NCBI GenBank assembly: GCA_036387135.1
Contig: DASVUH010000025.1
Coordinates: 248,001 to 312,000 of the forward strand
Source: JALZCH01 sp036387135
GTDB lineage: Bacteria > Acidobacteriota > Blastocatellia > Pyrinomonadales > Pyrinomonadaceae
DNA length: 64,000 bases
Direction: 5' to 3'
Shown: piece after piece, positions 34,434-43,477 of the stretch
Layout of the letters: each line of letters opens with the position of its first letter
Position numbering within the stretch: the stretch's first letter is position 1
The notes under the pieces: generated by a model
What the model was told of the DNA's origin: nothing
Seen by the model: only the letters and a program-made list of their open reading frames with translations
The model's database searches: none
Program-made: the position numbers and the translations under genes

Positions 34434-35503
34434 TTAAAAAGCGATGACTGCGCGTTGGTTTGGACTTGCTGTAATTGTTTGTCCAAATCGAATTCCGGCA
34501 ATCCCCATGTATTCTCCAACTGAAAAATCGGCGTTTCGTAATTGCGCCCGAGAACGACCGCCTGCGGAGTTTGATAAGTTAATTTGACGCTGTAACGCTC
34601 TTGCGGTCTCGTCACCTGAACCTGAACGGGCATACTGAGCGCGCCGGTTTCGCCGAATTTTTGTTCCGCGCCGTAAGTAATATCCGAAACGAGCGCGCCG
34701 CCGTCGCTGAAAACCTGCTGTCGCGCCAGCCGAATTCCGCCGACGCGATCAAACCAGAAACGACGCGAGACGTTAAAACCGCTTCCGTTCTTTTTCAGCT
34801 CGTCGAGCAAATAATAACCGCGAATCACGCGCCCGGCGGCTGATTTCGTGCCGGAATCGGCTTCGTCCTGATAAATCTCGCTCAGTGTGTAAGCGGAATT
34901 TTCGCCCGTCTCGACCGGGCGCATTAACAGCGCATCTGTAAAATGCTGCGGGCGAAGGCTCGAAAACGCGCTGATCGCTCGCCTTTCCGCATCGCCGGTG
35001 CCGACTTCTCGCCTCGCCTTTTTTTCGAGCGGAGTATAATCGGCTTCGTTCGTGCCGACGACAAAGCGTTTAAATTTTTCGTCAACGCAGCAAATCACCG
35101 CTACGCGAAATTTATCGCCGTCCGATGTCATCTGCACAATGTCGGTGCCGACAATCGGAATCTGAATTTTTAAATTAATATTGCTCGGCGCTTGAACGAT
35201 GACTTGCCCGTCGGCGGATTTATATTTTTCGGCGATTCCCGATTCGGCAAAAGTATTGTCCTCGAATTTAACGTCAACTTTGCCGCGCATTGATTTGACT
35301 TGCGCCAGACGATTGATTTCTCCCAAAAGCCGTTCTTTATCGGCGGTTTCCACCGGAGAGAGAAGGACGGCAGCTTTTTTATCAACAACTTTCGGACTTA
35401 AAGCGTTGCATCCGGCGGACGCAAAAACTGCGACAGAGACGACGAAAAGCAGGCACTTTGTAAATAATATTTTTCGGCAGAAACGCCGCTCAGAAATACT
35501 CAT
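34430..35503 (-). CDS. Predicted envelope lipoprotein, 357 aa (DUF4292-like)
   Basis: The signal peptide ends in a lipobox, FASAGC (Cys at about residue 32), so the protein is probably a lipoprotein. The mature part is rich in beta strands: SMRGKVDVKFEDN, PSNINLKIQIPIVGTDIVQM, SDGDKFRVAVICC and FNVSRRFWFDRVGGIRLARQ, the outline of LolB/DUF4292-type half-barrels. It precedes the LolD-like ATPase with a 4-base overlap, so it likely works in lipoprotein or lipid handling. An exact function is not known. Confidence 0.65.
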   Translation of the reverse strand: MSISERRFCRKILFTKCLLFVVSVAVFASAGCNALSPKVVDKKAAVLLSPVETADKERLLGEINRLAQVKSMRGKVDVKFEDNTFAESGIAEKYKSADGQVIVQAPSNINLKIQIPIVGTDIVQMTSDGDKFRVAVICCVDEKFKRFVVGTNEADYTPLEKKARREVGTGDAERRAISAFSSLRPQHFTDALLMRPVETGENSAYTLSEIYQDEADSGTKSAAGRVIRGYYLLDELKKNGSGFNVSRRFWFDRVGGIRLARQQVFSDGGALVSDITYGAEQKFGETGALSMPVQVQVTRPQERYSVKLTYQTPQAVVLGRNYETPIFQLENTWGLPEFDLDKQLQQVQTNAQSSLFK

Positions 35504-35606
35504 TACTCGTTTAAATCAGCCCTCATCCGGCGTCCGTCGGTAAAATCTCAACCTAACAAACCGCTTCCGGCTTGTCAATTTGATGCGGCTTTTCAAAAAT
35601 ACGAAG

Positions 35607-35634
35607 CGCGGCACGTAAAATTTTACGTGCCGCG
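35607..35634 (-). terminator. Perfect 28-bp palindrome after the cytochrome oxidase cluster
   Basis: CGCGGCACGTAAAA (35607-35620) is directly followed by its exact reverse complement. It stands 30 bp after the subunit IV stop codon on the minus strand. Following bases on that strand include TATTTTTG, a modest U-tract. It most likely ends the long respiratory transcript. Confidence 0.65.
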
Positions 35635-35664
35635 TCTTTAAAAAGGTTTGTTTCGACCGCGTTT

Positions 35665-36042
35665 TTATCTGAAATTTCCGTTATTCGGGCTGCGCGTCAA
35701 ATAATCGCTCATTGTAAAAGCAAACAAAATCATCAGCCAGATAATCGCGCCAAACGCGCACAGCCAGACCAGCTTGCCGCTGTAACGGACGTGCATAAAA
35801 TATAAAACAACGCACGTCGTTTTAAAAATCGCAATCAGCAAAGCGACAAGAGTGTTCGCGCCGATAAAAAATTGATCCAAGTCGAATTGCGCGACAAACC
35901 ACGTCAAAATCGTCCCGACAACCAAAATGCCGAAAATAATCAGATAAGTCGAAATCGGCATTACGTGGTGGTCTTCGCCGTGATAATGCGCTTCGTCTCC
36001 GCGGTTTATTGATTTTTCAGCTACCAATCCGTGTTGACCCAT
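35665..36042 (-). CDS. ctaF: Cytochrome c oxidase subunit IV (caa3 type), 125 aa
   Basis: Three membrane segments and the TCVVLYFMHVRYSGKLVWL stretch identify a prokaryotic COX4/CtaF-type subunit. A His-rich HYHGEDHHVMP precedes the first membrane segment. It helps assemble or stabilise the oxidase and has no redox centre of its own. It is the last gene of the oxidase set, with a hairpin repeat between it and subunit III. Confidence 0.9.
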   Translation of the reverse strand: MGQHGLVAEKSINRGDEAHYHGEDHHVMPISTYLIIFGILVVGTILTWFVAQFDLDQFFIGANTLVALLIAIFKTTCVVLYFMHVRYSGKLVWLCAFGAIIWLMILFAFTMSDYLTRSPNNGNFR

Positions 36043-36056
36043 AAAATCAATTACGA

Positions 36057-36124
36057 ATTACGAATTTCAAATTACGAATTGCAGAATTTTGATAATTCGT
36101 AATTCGTAATTTGAAATTCGTAAT
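36057..36124. repeat. Hairpin repeat with exact 24-bp arms (AATTACGAATT type)
   Basis: Arms 36057-36080 and 36101-36124 are exact reverse complements separated by 20 bases. They are built from ATTACGAATT and TTCAAATT units. The hairpin lies between the subunit III and IV genes and is transcribed with them. Confidence 0.8.
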
Positions 36125-36127
36125 TGT

Positions 36128-36922
36128 TTAATGTCCGCCACCTCCGGCAATAAAGTGCCTGCCGAGCAGGTAAAGCAGCGGGAAAAGGAAAATCCAGACA
36201 ATATCAACAAAGTGCCAGTACAAGCCGGAGATTTCTACCGGACCGTAAAACTCCGCCGAATAGCGCCCTTTTAAAGCCGTCCACATCAGCCAGAGCATAA
36301 TGCCGATACCGATGATCATATGCAGCGCGTGAAGTCCGGTCATTGCAAAATAAATCCAGAAAAACATCCGCACTTTATCGCCGAACGCCTCCTCGCGCCC
36401 GTAGAGAGTTTTTTCGGCTTCGCTGGCGTGTCGCTCAATCATTTGCTGCTGATGGACAAGCTCTTCGCCATGCGGTTCCCATTTAAAATCTCTTGAAAAC
36501 GGAATCAGGTGATGCTGGTATTTATCATTGTATTCGACGGCTTTGACACCCAAAAACACCAAACCGAACATCATCGTCAGAACAATCCAGCCCGCCTGAA
36601 CTTTGGGCTTTTTGCTGGTCTGCGCCGACCAAACCGCCAGAGCCATCGTCAAGCTGCTCGCAATCAGGACGAGCGTGTTCGCAAAACCGAGCCACAAATC
36701 GAGGTGATTACTGCCGGCGGCGAAAGCCATCGGATATTTATAGCGATATAGCAAATACGCCATAAACAGCCCGCCGAAAAACATTACTTCCTGCACGAGG
36801 AAAAACCACATTCCGATTGTCGTGGCTTCCTTCTGCTGATCAATGTCGTCGAACTGATGCTGCAGTCCGGGAACGTGATGATGCTCCTGATGCTTGTCTA
36901 TTGCTTCAACTCGTGTTGCCAT
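36128..36922 (-). CDS. ctaE: Cytochrome c oxidase subunit III, 264 aa
   Basis: Seven membrane segments and MWFFLVQEVMFFGGLFMAY, TGLHALHMIIGIG and LYWHFVDIVWIFLFPLLYL are standard COX3 features. The loop with His/Glu-rich HQQQMIERHASEAEKTLYG is somewhat longer than usual. Subunit III supports stability and oxygen or proton access in the caa3 oxidase. It sits between subunits I and IV. Confidence 0.95.
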   Translation of the reverse strand: MATRVEAIDKHQEHHHVPGLQHQFDDIDQQKEATTIGMWFFLVQEVMFFGGLFMAYLLYRYKYPMAFAAGSNHLDLWLGFANTLVLIASSLTMALAVWSAQTSKKPKVQAGWIVLTMMFGLVFLGVKAVEYNDKYQHHLIPFSRDFKWEPHGEELVHQQQMIERHASEAEKTLYGREEAFGDKVRMFFWIYFAMTGLHALHMIIGIGIMLWLMWTALKGRYSAEFYGPVEISGLYWHFVDIVWIFLFPLLYLLGRHFIAGGGGH

Positions 36923-36929
36923 TCTTTTA

Positions 36930-36991
36930 AATTATGAATTATGAATGCGGAACGCTGAACTGTTTTAATTCCGCGTTCATAATTCATAATT
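36930..36991. repeat. Hairpin repeat with 23-bp arms (AATTATGAATT type)
   Basis: Arms 36930-36952 and 36969-36991 match at 22 of 23 positions (one G-T type mismatch), loop of 16 bases. Units of AATTATGAATT resemble the other elements near the oxidase genes. It lies between the subunit I and III genes. Confidence 0.75.
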
Positions 36992-37004
36992 CAGCGTTTC
37001 AATC

Positions 37005-38690
37005 TTAAACCCTTTCAGGTGCTTCCAATCTGCGTCGTCGCTCGCCTTCTTCGTTCAAACCGCTTTCTTCGCCGAATTCGTATGCTTCCCAAGTCACGAT
37101 TGGAGTTCTGACAAAATTTTCGGTCGGCGGCGGCGACGTGGTGCGCCATTCCAGTCCGGGCAAAACCCATGGATTATCGCCCGCGACCTTGCCGAAAAAT
37201 AAAGCATAAGTCAGATAAATCGCTGGCAAAACCAAACCGATAGCCAAAATCGAAGCTCCGGCGGACGAAAATATATTTAAAACCTGAAATTCTTCCGGGT
37301 AAGCCGCATAACGGCGCGGCATTCCCAAATATCCCAAAATAAATTGCGGGAAGAACGTTAAATTAAATCCGATGAATACAATCATCGCAGAGATTTTGCT
37401 CCAAAATTCGGAATACATTCTGCCGAACATTTTCGGAAACCAGTAATGCAGACCGCCCAGATATGCCAGCACCTGACCGCCGACCATCACATAATGAAAG
37501 TGAGCGACGACAAAGTAAGTGTCGGTTAAATGAACGTCCAATCCCATAGCGCCCAAAAACAATCCGGTCAAACCGCCGATCAAAAACAGCCCCATAAAAA
37601 ACAGAGCGTAGAGCATCGGCGTGTCGTAAGAAATCGAGCCTTGATAAAGCGTCGCCGTCCAGTTGAAAACTTTAATCGCCGACGGAACCGCAATGACCAT
37701 TGTCAAAAACGAGAAAACGAGTCCGGCGTAAATTGATTGTCCCGAAGCGAACATATGATGTCCCCAGACGAGAAAACCGAAAACGGCAATCGCAATCGAA
37801 GAAAACGCGACAAAAGCGTAACCGAAAATTTTCTTGCGCGAGAAATTGGCGATCAACTCCGAAATAACTCCAAAGCCGGGCAGAATCATAATGTAAACCG
37901 CCGGATGCGAGTAAAACCAGAAAAGGTGCTGGAACAAAATCGGGTCGCCGCCGAGCGCCGGATCGAAAATTCCGACTCTGCCGAATCTTTCGAGAGCCAG
38001 CAGAAGAATCGTAATAGCGATAACCGGCGTCCCTAAAACCATCACGAGACTCGTCGCATAATGCGACCAGACGAAAAGCGGCAGCCTGAACCAGGTCATT
38101 CCGGGGGCGCGCATCGTGTGAACCGTGACGAGGAAATTTAAGCCGGTTAAAATTGACGAGAAACCGTTAATAAAAATTCCGATGCCCGCAGCCATCACGT
38201 AAGTGTTTGAAAACGTCGTCGAATACGGCGTGTAAAACGTCCAGCCGGTATCAACGCCGCCCGCCAGCAGCGCGTAAAGCGTAAATCCGCCGCCGACTAT
38301 ATAAATGTACCAGCTCAGCAAATTGATTCGCGGAAACGCGAGGTCTTTCGCGCCGATCATAATCGGAATCAGGAAGTTTCCCAGAATTGCCGGAATTGCC
38401 GGAATCAGGAAAAAGAACACCATAATAATTCCGTGATGCGTAAACACACGGTTATACATATGCGCTTCCATCAAATCGCTCTGCGGCGTCAAAAGCTCGA
38501 GGCGAATCAGAGATGCGTATATTCCGCCGAGCAAAAAGAAGGCGGATACGGAAATGAGGTAAAGAATCGCAATCCGTTTGTGATCTTTGGTTAAAAGCCA
38601 GGAAGCGACGGTCGTGCCGTTATTTAAATAATGCTTCCTCGGCATTAAGCCAATTTCTTCGGTTCTGTTTAAAATTGCTTCTTCTTGCAT
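37005..38690 (-). CDS. ctaD: Cytochrome c oxidase subunit I, A2-type heme-copper oxidase, 561 aa
   Basis: Twelve membrane segments carry the heme and copper ligands: FTHHGIIMVF for the low-spin heme, WFYSHPAVYIM and WGHHMFASG for CuB, and HFHYVMVGG for both hemes. The family Glu of the D-channel end is replaced by the YS pair in YSHPAV, which defines A2-type oxidases. It reduces oxygen to water with proton pumping, taking electrons from the cytochrome c domain of subunit II. The neighbouring genes encode subunits II, III and IV. Confidence 0.97.
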   Translation of the reverse strand: MQEEAILNRTEEIGLMPRKHYLNNGTTVASWLLTKDHKRIAILYLISVSAFFLLGGIYASLIRLELLTPQSDLMEAHMYNRVFTHHGIIMVFFFLIPAIPAILGNFLIPIMIGAKDLAFPRINLLSWYIYIVGGGFTLYALLAGGVDTGWTFYTPYSTTFSNTYVMAAGIGIFINGFSSILTGLNFLVTVHTMRAPGMTWFRLPLFVWSHYATSLVMVLGTPVIAITILLLALERFGRVGIFDPALGGDPILFQHLFWFYSHPAVYIMILPGFGVISELIANFSRKKIFGYAFVAFSSIAIAVFGFLVWGHHMFASGQSIYAGLVFSFLTMVIAVPSAIKVFNWTATLYQGSISYDTPMLYALFFMGLFLIGGLTGLFLGAMGLDVHLTDTYFVVAHFHYVMVGGQVLAYLGGLHYWFPKMFGRMYSEFWSKISAMIVFIGFNLTFFPQFILGYLGMPRRYAAYPEEFQVLNIFSSAGASILAIGLVLPAIYLTYALFFGKVAGDNPWVLPGLEWRTTSPPPTENFVRTPIVTWEAYEFGEESGLNEEGERRRRLEAPERV

Positions 38691-38710
38691 AAATCTAATT
38701 TTCTCCCCAG

Positions 38711-39766
38711 TTATGGGTTCGATCTGCCTCCCGTCGGCTCGACCGCTCTTCCATCGGTGTCAAAATTTCTGCTAGCGTCCGGCTGCGGCGCGGTCGCGGG
38801 AGTCGTGTTCAATTTATTTGGCGCGCCAGTCTGCCCGGCAATTGATTTGATATAAGCAATCAGGGAAACAAGCTGGTCTTCGGTGACCTGTCCTTTAAAT
38901 GTTGGCATAATCGGCTGAAAGCCTTCGACGATTTGCCCTTGCGGATTCAAGATTGATTCGCGGATATACGCCTCGTCAGCCGTCACCGTTTGACCGCCCG
39001 CGAGTCTGACCGGCTTGCCGAAAAGCCCGACCAGCGCCGGACCGCGTCCTCCGCTTCCGTCAGCCGCGTGGCACGAAGCGCACGCCAATTTGTTTTCAAA
39101 TAAATCTTTTCCGGCTTCGGCTGGTGTCTGTCCCGAAACGTTGCCGCCCAGCCAGTTGTCGAAGTCGCGCTGCTCCATCACGTAAACCCAGCCGCCCATT
39201 CCCGAATGGTTCATCCCGCAATATTCGGCGCAGTAAATTCGATATTTGCCGGGCTTAGTCGCTTCAAACCAGAGCGCCGTGTAACGTCCCGGCACAACGT
39301 CGGATTTCGTGCGAAAAGCCGGAAAAGAAAGATCGTGCAGCACATCTTCGGTCGTCATCGTCAGCTTGACTTTCGTACCGACGGGAATGTGCAGCTCGTT
39401 GATTTCGCGCTGCCCGGTCGGGTGCTGAAATTTCCACATCCATTGTTTGCCGACCACGTAAATCTCCATCGCCTCGCTCGGCATTCGATAAAGATTATAG
39501 TAAATGACGCCGCCGCCGACGAAAATCGTCATCACGATGATAAACGGAATGATTGACCAAGTGACTTCCAGAACGGTCGAGCCTTCGATTTCGCTCGGAT
39601 GAATGTATTTTTCGCGTTCTCGATACCGGATGAAAAACCAGACAATCGCGCCGACAACCAGAACCGTAAAAAACACAGTGATTGCAAGGAGATAAAAATA
39701 AAGTCCGTCAACCTGCCACGCGAAAGTCGAGGCTTGTTCGGGAAAAAATGGAATCCAGGAATTCAT
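38711..39766 (-). CDS. ctaC: Cytochrome c oxidase subunit II with fused cytochrome c domain (caa3), 351 aa
   Basis: Two membrane segments (about 22-46 and 69-91) are followed by the CuA domain with ligands His 144, Cys 179, Cys 183, His 187 and Met 190 (YCAEYCGMNHSGMGG). A C-terminal cytochrome c domain has CASCH (229-233) and a distal Met in PIMPTFKG. This fusion defines a caa3 oxidase, in which the heme domain passes electrons straight to CuA. The Pro/Thr-rich tail after 320 is not conserved. Confidence 0.96.
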   Translation of the reverse strand: MNSWIPFFPEQASTFAWQVDGLYFYLLAITVFFTVLVVGAIVWFFIRYREREKYIHPSEIEGSTVLEVTWSIIPFIIVMTIFVGGGVIYYNLYRMPSEAMEIYVVGKQWMWKFQHPTGQREINELHIPVGTKVKLTMTTEDVLHDLSFPAFRTKSDVVPGRYTALWFEATKPGKYRIYCAEYCGMNHSGMGGWVYVMEQRDFDNWLGGNVSGQTPAEAGKDLFENKLACASCHAADGSGGRGPALVGLFGKPVRLAGGQTVTADEAYIRESILNPQGQIVEGFQPIMPTFKGQVTEDQLVSLIAYIKSIAGQTGAPNKLNTTPATAPQPDASRNFDTDGRAVEPTGGRSNP

Positions 39767-39789
39767 AATTACAAATTTATCAAAACGTT

Positions 39790-40689
39790 TTATATCGTTT
39801 CGCCCGTTTTATTTCGGTTATATCTGCGGAACATCCAAAACATCGCCGCCAAACCGAGAAGCGTCGCAATGCCGCCGAGCCGAACGATGTTCATAATCAT
39901 CAGACCGTATTTCCCGCTCGCCGGATTGTAGTGGAAGCAATACAAAATCAGCTTTTCAACCGGGTTTCCGATTTTGCTGCTCGAAGCCTCCATCACGCCG
40001 AATTTGACATCTTTCGGCGCATAATCAATGCCGTAAAAATATCGCGCCAGCTTGCCTTCGGGCGTCGCAATTTGAATTCCGCCTGCATGCGCGAATTGTT
40101 TTGTCGCTTCATCCCACTGATATTTAAAACCGACGGCTTGCGTAATTTTTTCGATTGATTCGGGCGTTCCGGTCAAAAAATGCCAGCCCGCAGCCGTTTC
40201 CGGTCGGTTGTAATGCGCCAGATAAGTTTCTTTTTTCGCTTTCGCAATTGCGGGCGTGTCGCGCGGATCGAAACTGATCGCCACAACATCAAATTCTTTT
40301 CCGACATCGAAATTAACGCCTTTTAAAGCGCCCGATAATCCCGTTAAAACCTGATTGCACAACATTGGGCATTCGTAATAAACGAGCGCCAGAACAACCG
40401 GCTTGCCTTTGCCAAAATAATCGCCGAGCGCGACCGATTTTCCGTTTTCGTCAACAAATTTCGTGTCGAGCGGAAGCTGTTCGTTCAAACGCTGTTCGAT
40501 TCCGACCGTTTGCAGAGCTTCGGGCAAACCGCTCGATTGCGTTTGCTGAACCGTCGGATCATAAGTGCGCGGGCTGTAAAGCGGCGAATTGTAATGCTGT
40601 GAGCCTCCCTGCGCGAAGCAAGAGGTGACAGCCAATAATACTGCGACAGCCGCCAAACCAACATTTCTGAATTTCGCCAAAAACTTCAT
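39790..40689 (-). CDS. SCO1/SenC-family copper chaperone for cytochrome oxidase, 299 aa
   Basis: A signal peptide (to about residue 26) precedes a thioredoxin-fold domain with the copper-binding YYECPMLCNQVL (Cys 107, Cys 111) and a His in AHAGGIQIATPEG. A C-terminal membrane segment (LGGIATLLGLAAMFWMF) anchors it. SCO proteins deliver copper to the CuA site of subunit II or keep its thiols reduced. It lies directly upstream of ctaC in the same orientation. Confidence 0.93.
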   Translation of the reverse strand: MKFLAKFRNVGLAAVAVLLAVTSCFAQGGSQHYNSPLYSPRTYDPTVQQTQSSGLPEALQTVGIEQRLNEQLPLDTKFVDENGKSVALGDYFGKGKPVVLALVYYECPMLCNQVLTGLSGALKGVNFDVGKEFDVVAISFDPRDTPAIAKAKKETYLAHYNRPETAAGWHFLTGTPESIEKITQAVGFKYQWDEATKQFAHAGGIQIATPEGKLARYFYGIDYAPKDVKFGVMEASSSKIGNPVEKLILYCFHYNPASGKYGLMIMNIVRLGGIATLLGLAAMFWMFRRYNRNKTGETI

Positions 40690-40739
40690 TTTTTACTTCT
40701 CTCTATTTCAAACCTGGAATCTCAAATTTGAAATTTGTC

Positions 40740-41381
40740 TTATTGCTCTCTTTTCCAGTTTGTTCTGCCGGAACTTGAATAAGACGGAATTTGTACCGTT
40801 TCCTGCAATGCTTGTTGAGCCTGTTCCGGCGGTCGGGTTTTAATCTGGTTTTCCTGCAAAACTTTTTGTTTCGCTTCCTCCAACGGCAAAGTAATCACCG
40901 CTCCGGTGTTCGGGTCTTTGCGACCTTCTTTCCAGGTCTTTTCCCAGCTTCTACGCAGGAGGCGATACTCGGCTTGCGGCTCGCGCAATTCCAAATTGAA
41001 AGGCTCGGCATCGGTTTCGGTTTCGACTTTGAAACCCGGCGCGGATTGCAAACGCGGCTCAGGCGGCAGATTTAGTCCCTGAGCTTTTTCCTGCTCGGTC
41101 ATTGCCATCGGCGACGTATTTCTTCGATCTTCCTCCGCCGCCTGCGATTCCATTCCCTGTTCCAGCGCGTACATCAAAAGAAATGTGACGCCGACCAGCA
41201 GCACCAATCCCGCGAGAAAGAAAATAATTCCGCGCAGCTCAAGCCGATCTTTTTCATAAGCGTCCGCGCGGTCGTAACTGTCTTTAAACTCTTCGCCCGC
41301 GTCGTGGCGCAGATTCTCGTTTTCATCGAGAATCATACCGTCCGGTTTATCTTCTTCGTTTCTTCTTCTTTTGATAGCCAT
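40740..41381 (-). CDS. Hypothetical single-pass membrane protein between ACIII and caa3 genes, 213 aa
   Basis: I do not recognise a family. A charged N-terminus (about 50 residues) leads to one membrane segment (GIIFFLAGLVLLVGVTFLLMY, about 51-71) and a 140-residue hydrophilic part with FNLELREPQAEYRLLRRSWEK and DPNTGAVITLPLEEAKQKVL, then a Gln/Ser-rich tail. ATG 41381 is preferred to a TTG at 41402. It is the only unassigned gene in this otherwise standard respiratory run. It may be an assembly or linker subunit of the ACIII-caa3 supercomplex. Confidence 0.7.
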   Translation of the reverse strand: MAIKRRRNEEDKPDGMILDENENLRHDAGEEFKDSYDRADAYEKDRLELRGIIFFLAGLVLLVGVTFLLMYALEQGMESQAAEEDRRNTSPMAMTEQEKAQGLNLPPEPRLQSAPGFKVETETDAEPFNLELREPQAEYRLLRRSWEKTWKEGRKDPNTGAVITLPLEEAKQKVLQENQIKTRPPEQAQQALQETVQIPSYSSSGRTNWKREQ

Positions 41382-41412
41382 TGTTTCATTCGACGAAGCC
41401 AAAGGATTTATC

Positions 41413-41444
41413 GTTCATCCTTCATCCTTCATCCTTCATCCTTC
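41413..41444. repeat. Heptanucleotide tandem repeat (TTCATCC, four copies)
   Basis: Four consecutive TTCATCC units and a partial fifth lie between the actF stop and the start of the unassigned membrane protein. Repeats of this kind can slip in copy number. They are outside coding sequence if the ATG at 41381 is right. Confidence 0.8.
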
Positions 41445-41446
41445 CG

Positions 41447-42682
41447 TCAATGGTGTTCTCTGCCGTGCGCGATTGTGTTTTCAAAAAACGGATCGTTCAC
41501 GGGCATCAGCGGGCGTTTTTTAAGATTCCAGATAAAGAAAAACAGCCACAATCCGCCGACCGCAAACGGCGCGACAAAGTCCATCCAGCTAATCGTAAAA
41601 TGCTCGCCAGCGTGTCCGGCTTCGTGCTGACCGGGCAGCGGATTCGGCGCGATCAAATAAAACAAATCAATCACGCGCATTACCAAAACAAAAATTGCGA
41701 CCATTGCCAGCCAGCGCGCGTGACGCTTTAAATCGCGCGAAAGGAGCAGCAGAAACGGAAACGCGAACTGAAATAAAATCAAAATCAGCCCGACAACTCC
41801 CCAGCCGCCCGACATCCGGCGCAAATACCACGGCGTTTCTTCCGGCAGATTTCCCGAATAAATAATGATTAACTGGGACAAATTAAAATAAGTCCAAACC
41901 ATCACCATCGCCAGCATCAGCTTGCCTAAATCGTGAAAATGCGGCGCGCCGAAAACGTGATTCATAGGCTCGCGGCGCGAGAGCCAAAACGAAACGGCAA
42001 TCACAAACGCCATACACGACAGCGCCCAGCCGATGACAAAGAGCAAACCGTAAATCGTCGAAAACCAGTGCGGATCGAGCGACATACACCAATCAATCGC
42101 CGCAAACGAAACCGCCAGCACATAAGCGATCATCGCCGGACCTGAAAAGCGATTGATTTGGACGCTAATCGTCCATTCGCCGGTTTCGTCCTGTTTGCGC
42201 GATAAATTCGTCAAATAATATGTAATTCCGCCCCAGACGGCGAAATAAACCAGCGCGCGAATCCCGAAAAACGGAACGTTCAAATACGGCGCTTTGTGGT
42301 CTAAAATTTTATCGCCGCCGTGACCTTCCGCCCGATACGCCGCCCATTCGTAAAGACGCGGCGCAAAAGCGACAATCGGCAGGAAAAGAATCAGCAAAAA
42401 CCACCAGGTTTTCGCTCCGGCTTCCAAAATCCGGCGAATCACGACTCCCCACGAACCGCCCGTCAAATGCTGTAAAAGTAAGATGCCGACACAGCCGATG
42501 CCGATTCCCGCCCAGAAAACGTAACCCAGCAGATACGAGCGCAAAGCATATCCGACGTTATTGGTCAGAAAAGCTCCGGCGATTAGGGCGATCATTCCAA
42601 TCACGCCGACGCCGAGCGCGAGCGTTTGAATTCTCGATAAATCCTGAACCGGAGGATTAAAATTTCCGTTGTTTACGTCCAT
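41447..42682 (-). CDS. actF: Alternative complex III subunit ActF (NrfD-like membrane protein), 411 aa
   Basis: About ten membrane segments include FAAIDWCMSLDPHWFSTIYG and HDLGKLMLAMVMVWTYFNLSQ, which are ActF hallmarks. ActF is a membrane subunit of alternative complex III, a quinol:cytochrome c or quinol:oxidase reductase that replaces the bc1 complex. It is related to ActC but shorter and is thought not to hold the quinol site. It starts 6 bp after actE. Confidence 0.93.
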   Translation of the reverse strand: MDVNNGNFNPPVQDLSRIQTLALGVGVIGMIALIAGAFLTNNVGYALRSYLLGYVFWAGIGIGCVGILLLQHLTGGSWGVVIRRILEAGAKTWWFLLILFLPIVAFAPRLYEWAAYRAEGHGGDKILDHKAPYLNVPFFGIRALVYFAVWGGITYYLTNLSRKQDETGEWTISVQINRFSGPAMIAYVLAVSFAAIDWCMSLDPHWFSTIYGLLFVIGWALSCMAFVIAVSFWLSRREPMNHVFGAPHFHDLGKLMLAMVMVWTYFNLSQLIIIYSGNLPEETPWYLRRMSGGWGVVGLILILFQFAFPFLLLLSRDLKRHARWLAMVAIFVLVMRVIDLFYLIAPNPLPGQHEAGHAGEHFTISWMDFVAPFAVGGLWLFFFIWNLKKRPLMPVNDPFFENTIAHGREHH

Positions 42683-42688
42683 TTTCGT

Positions 42689-43477
42689 TTAGTTCTCGCC
42701 TCCGTTTTTTTCTGCGTTCACTTTCGCATGAGGCTGCGGCGAGGAACCCGGTGTCGGCGCAGCCGTCGGTGCTGTCGTCGGTGCTGCGCCTCCCGCGATG
42801 TTCGGATTGGCGGCTTGCAAAGCGCGAATGTAAGCGGCAATCGCCCAGCGATCCTGCACCGGAACTTGCGCCGCATAACCGTTCATTCTGCCGAATCCGT
42901 TGGTAATCACATCGTAAAAATGTCCGACCGGCGCGCCGCGTAATCTTTCCTCGTAATACGAAGGCGGGCGCGTATAGCCGCGGCGCACGACCATTCCGTT
43001 TCCTTCGCCGTTCGGTCCGTGACAAACGATGCAGAAAACTCTGTAACGCTCTTCGCCCCGGTCGAGCAATTCTTTCGTCACCGGAAGCGGAAACTCTGTG
43101 ACGAGATCAGCGGAAAAACTCGCCGCGGCGTTCGTATTGGTCATATTTGCCGGATTAGCCGCATTACCGGCTCTTTCCGGCGTTTGTCCCTGAGTTGCCG
43201 CATTTCTGCCGCCTTCGGAAGAAATCGTTTCCTGCGAAACCGCAGCGCCTTCTCTTTTGCCGGTGTAGAGAGCTTTATCCGCGCGCAGATAACCGCGCGG
43301 AACGGTGCCTTCGATCAGCGGGCGCGATGCCATTTCGTTGGCGAAAAATTCGCTCCGCTCGTAATATTCGTAACGCGGCGTGTCCTGCATATCGTAACGA
43401 CAGCCCGTTGCGCCTAAAACCGCGACACAGAGCAGCGCGAGCAAAGCAGCTTTTTTAGTCTTCATCTTCGGTAACAT
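42689..43477 (-). CDS. actE: Alternative complex III monoheme cytochrome c lipoprotein ActE
   Basis: An N-terminal lipobox (LGATGC) makes it a likely lipoprotein. One heme site, CIVCHGPNGEG, is followed by a Met-bearing GRMNGYAAQV loop. A Thr/Asn/Ala-rich insert precedes the heme domain. ATG 43477 has GGAGG at about 7 nt spacing and is chosen over TTG 43480 and ATG 43465. The start overlaps actD by 23 bp. The C-terminus is Pro/Thr-rich. It passes electrons from the iron-sulfur/heme chain to the oxidase. Confidence 0.9.
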   Translation of the reverse strand: MLPKMKTKKAALLALLCVAVLGATGCRYDMQDTPRYEYYERSEFFANEMASRPLIEGTVPRGYLRADKALYTGKREGAAVSQETISSEGGRNAATQGQTPERAGNAANPANMTNTNAAASFSADLVTEFPLPVTKELLDRGEERYRVFCIVCHGPNGEGNGMVVRRGYTRPPSYYEERLRGAPVGHFYDVITNGFGRMNGYAAQVPVQDRWAIAAYIRALQAANPNIAGGAAPTTAPTAAPTPGSSPQPHAKVNAEKNGGEN

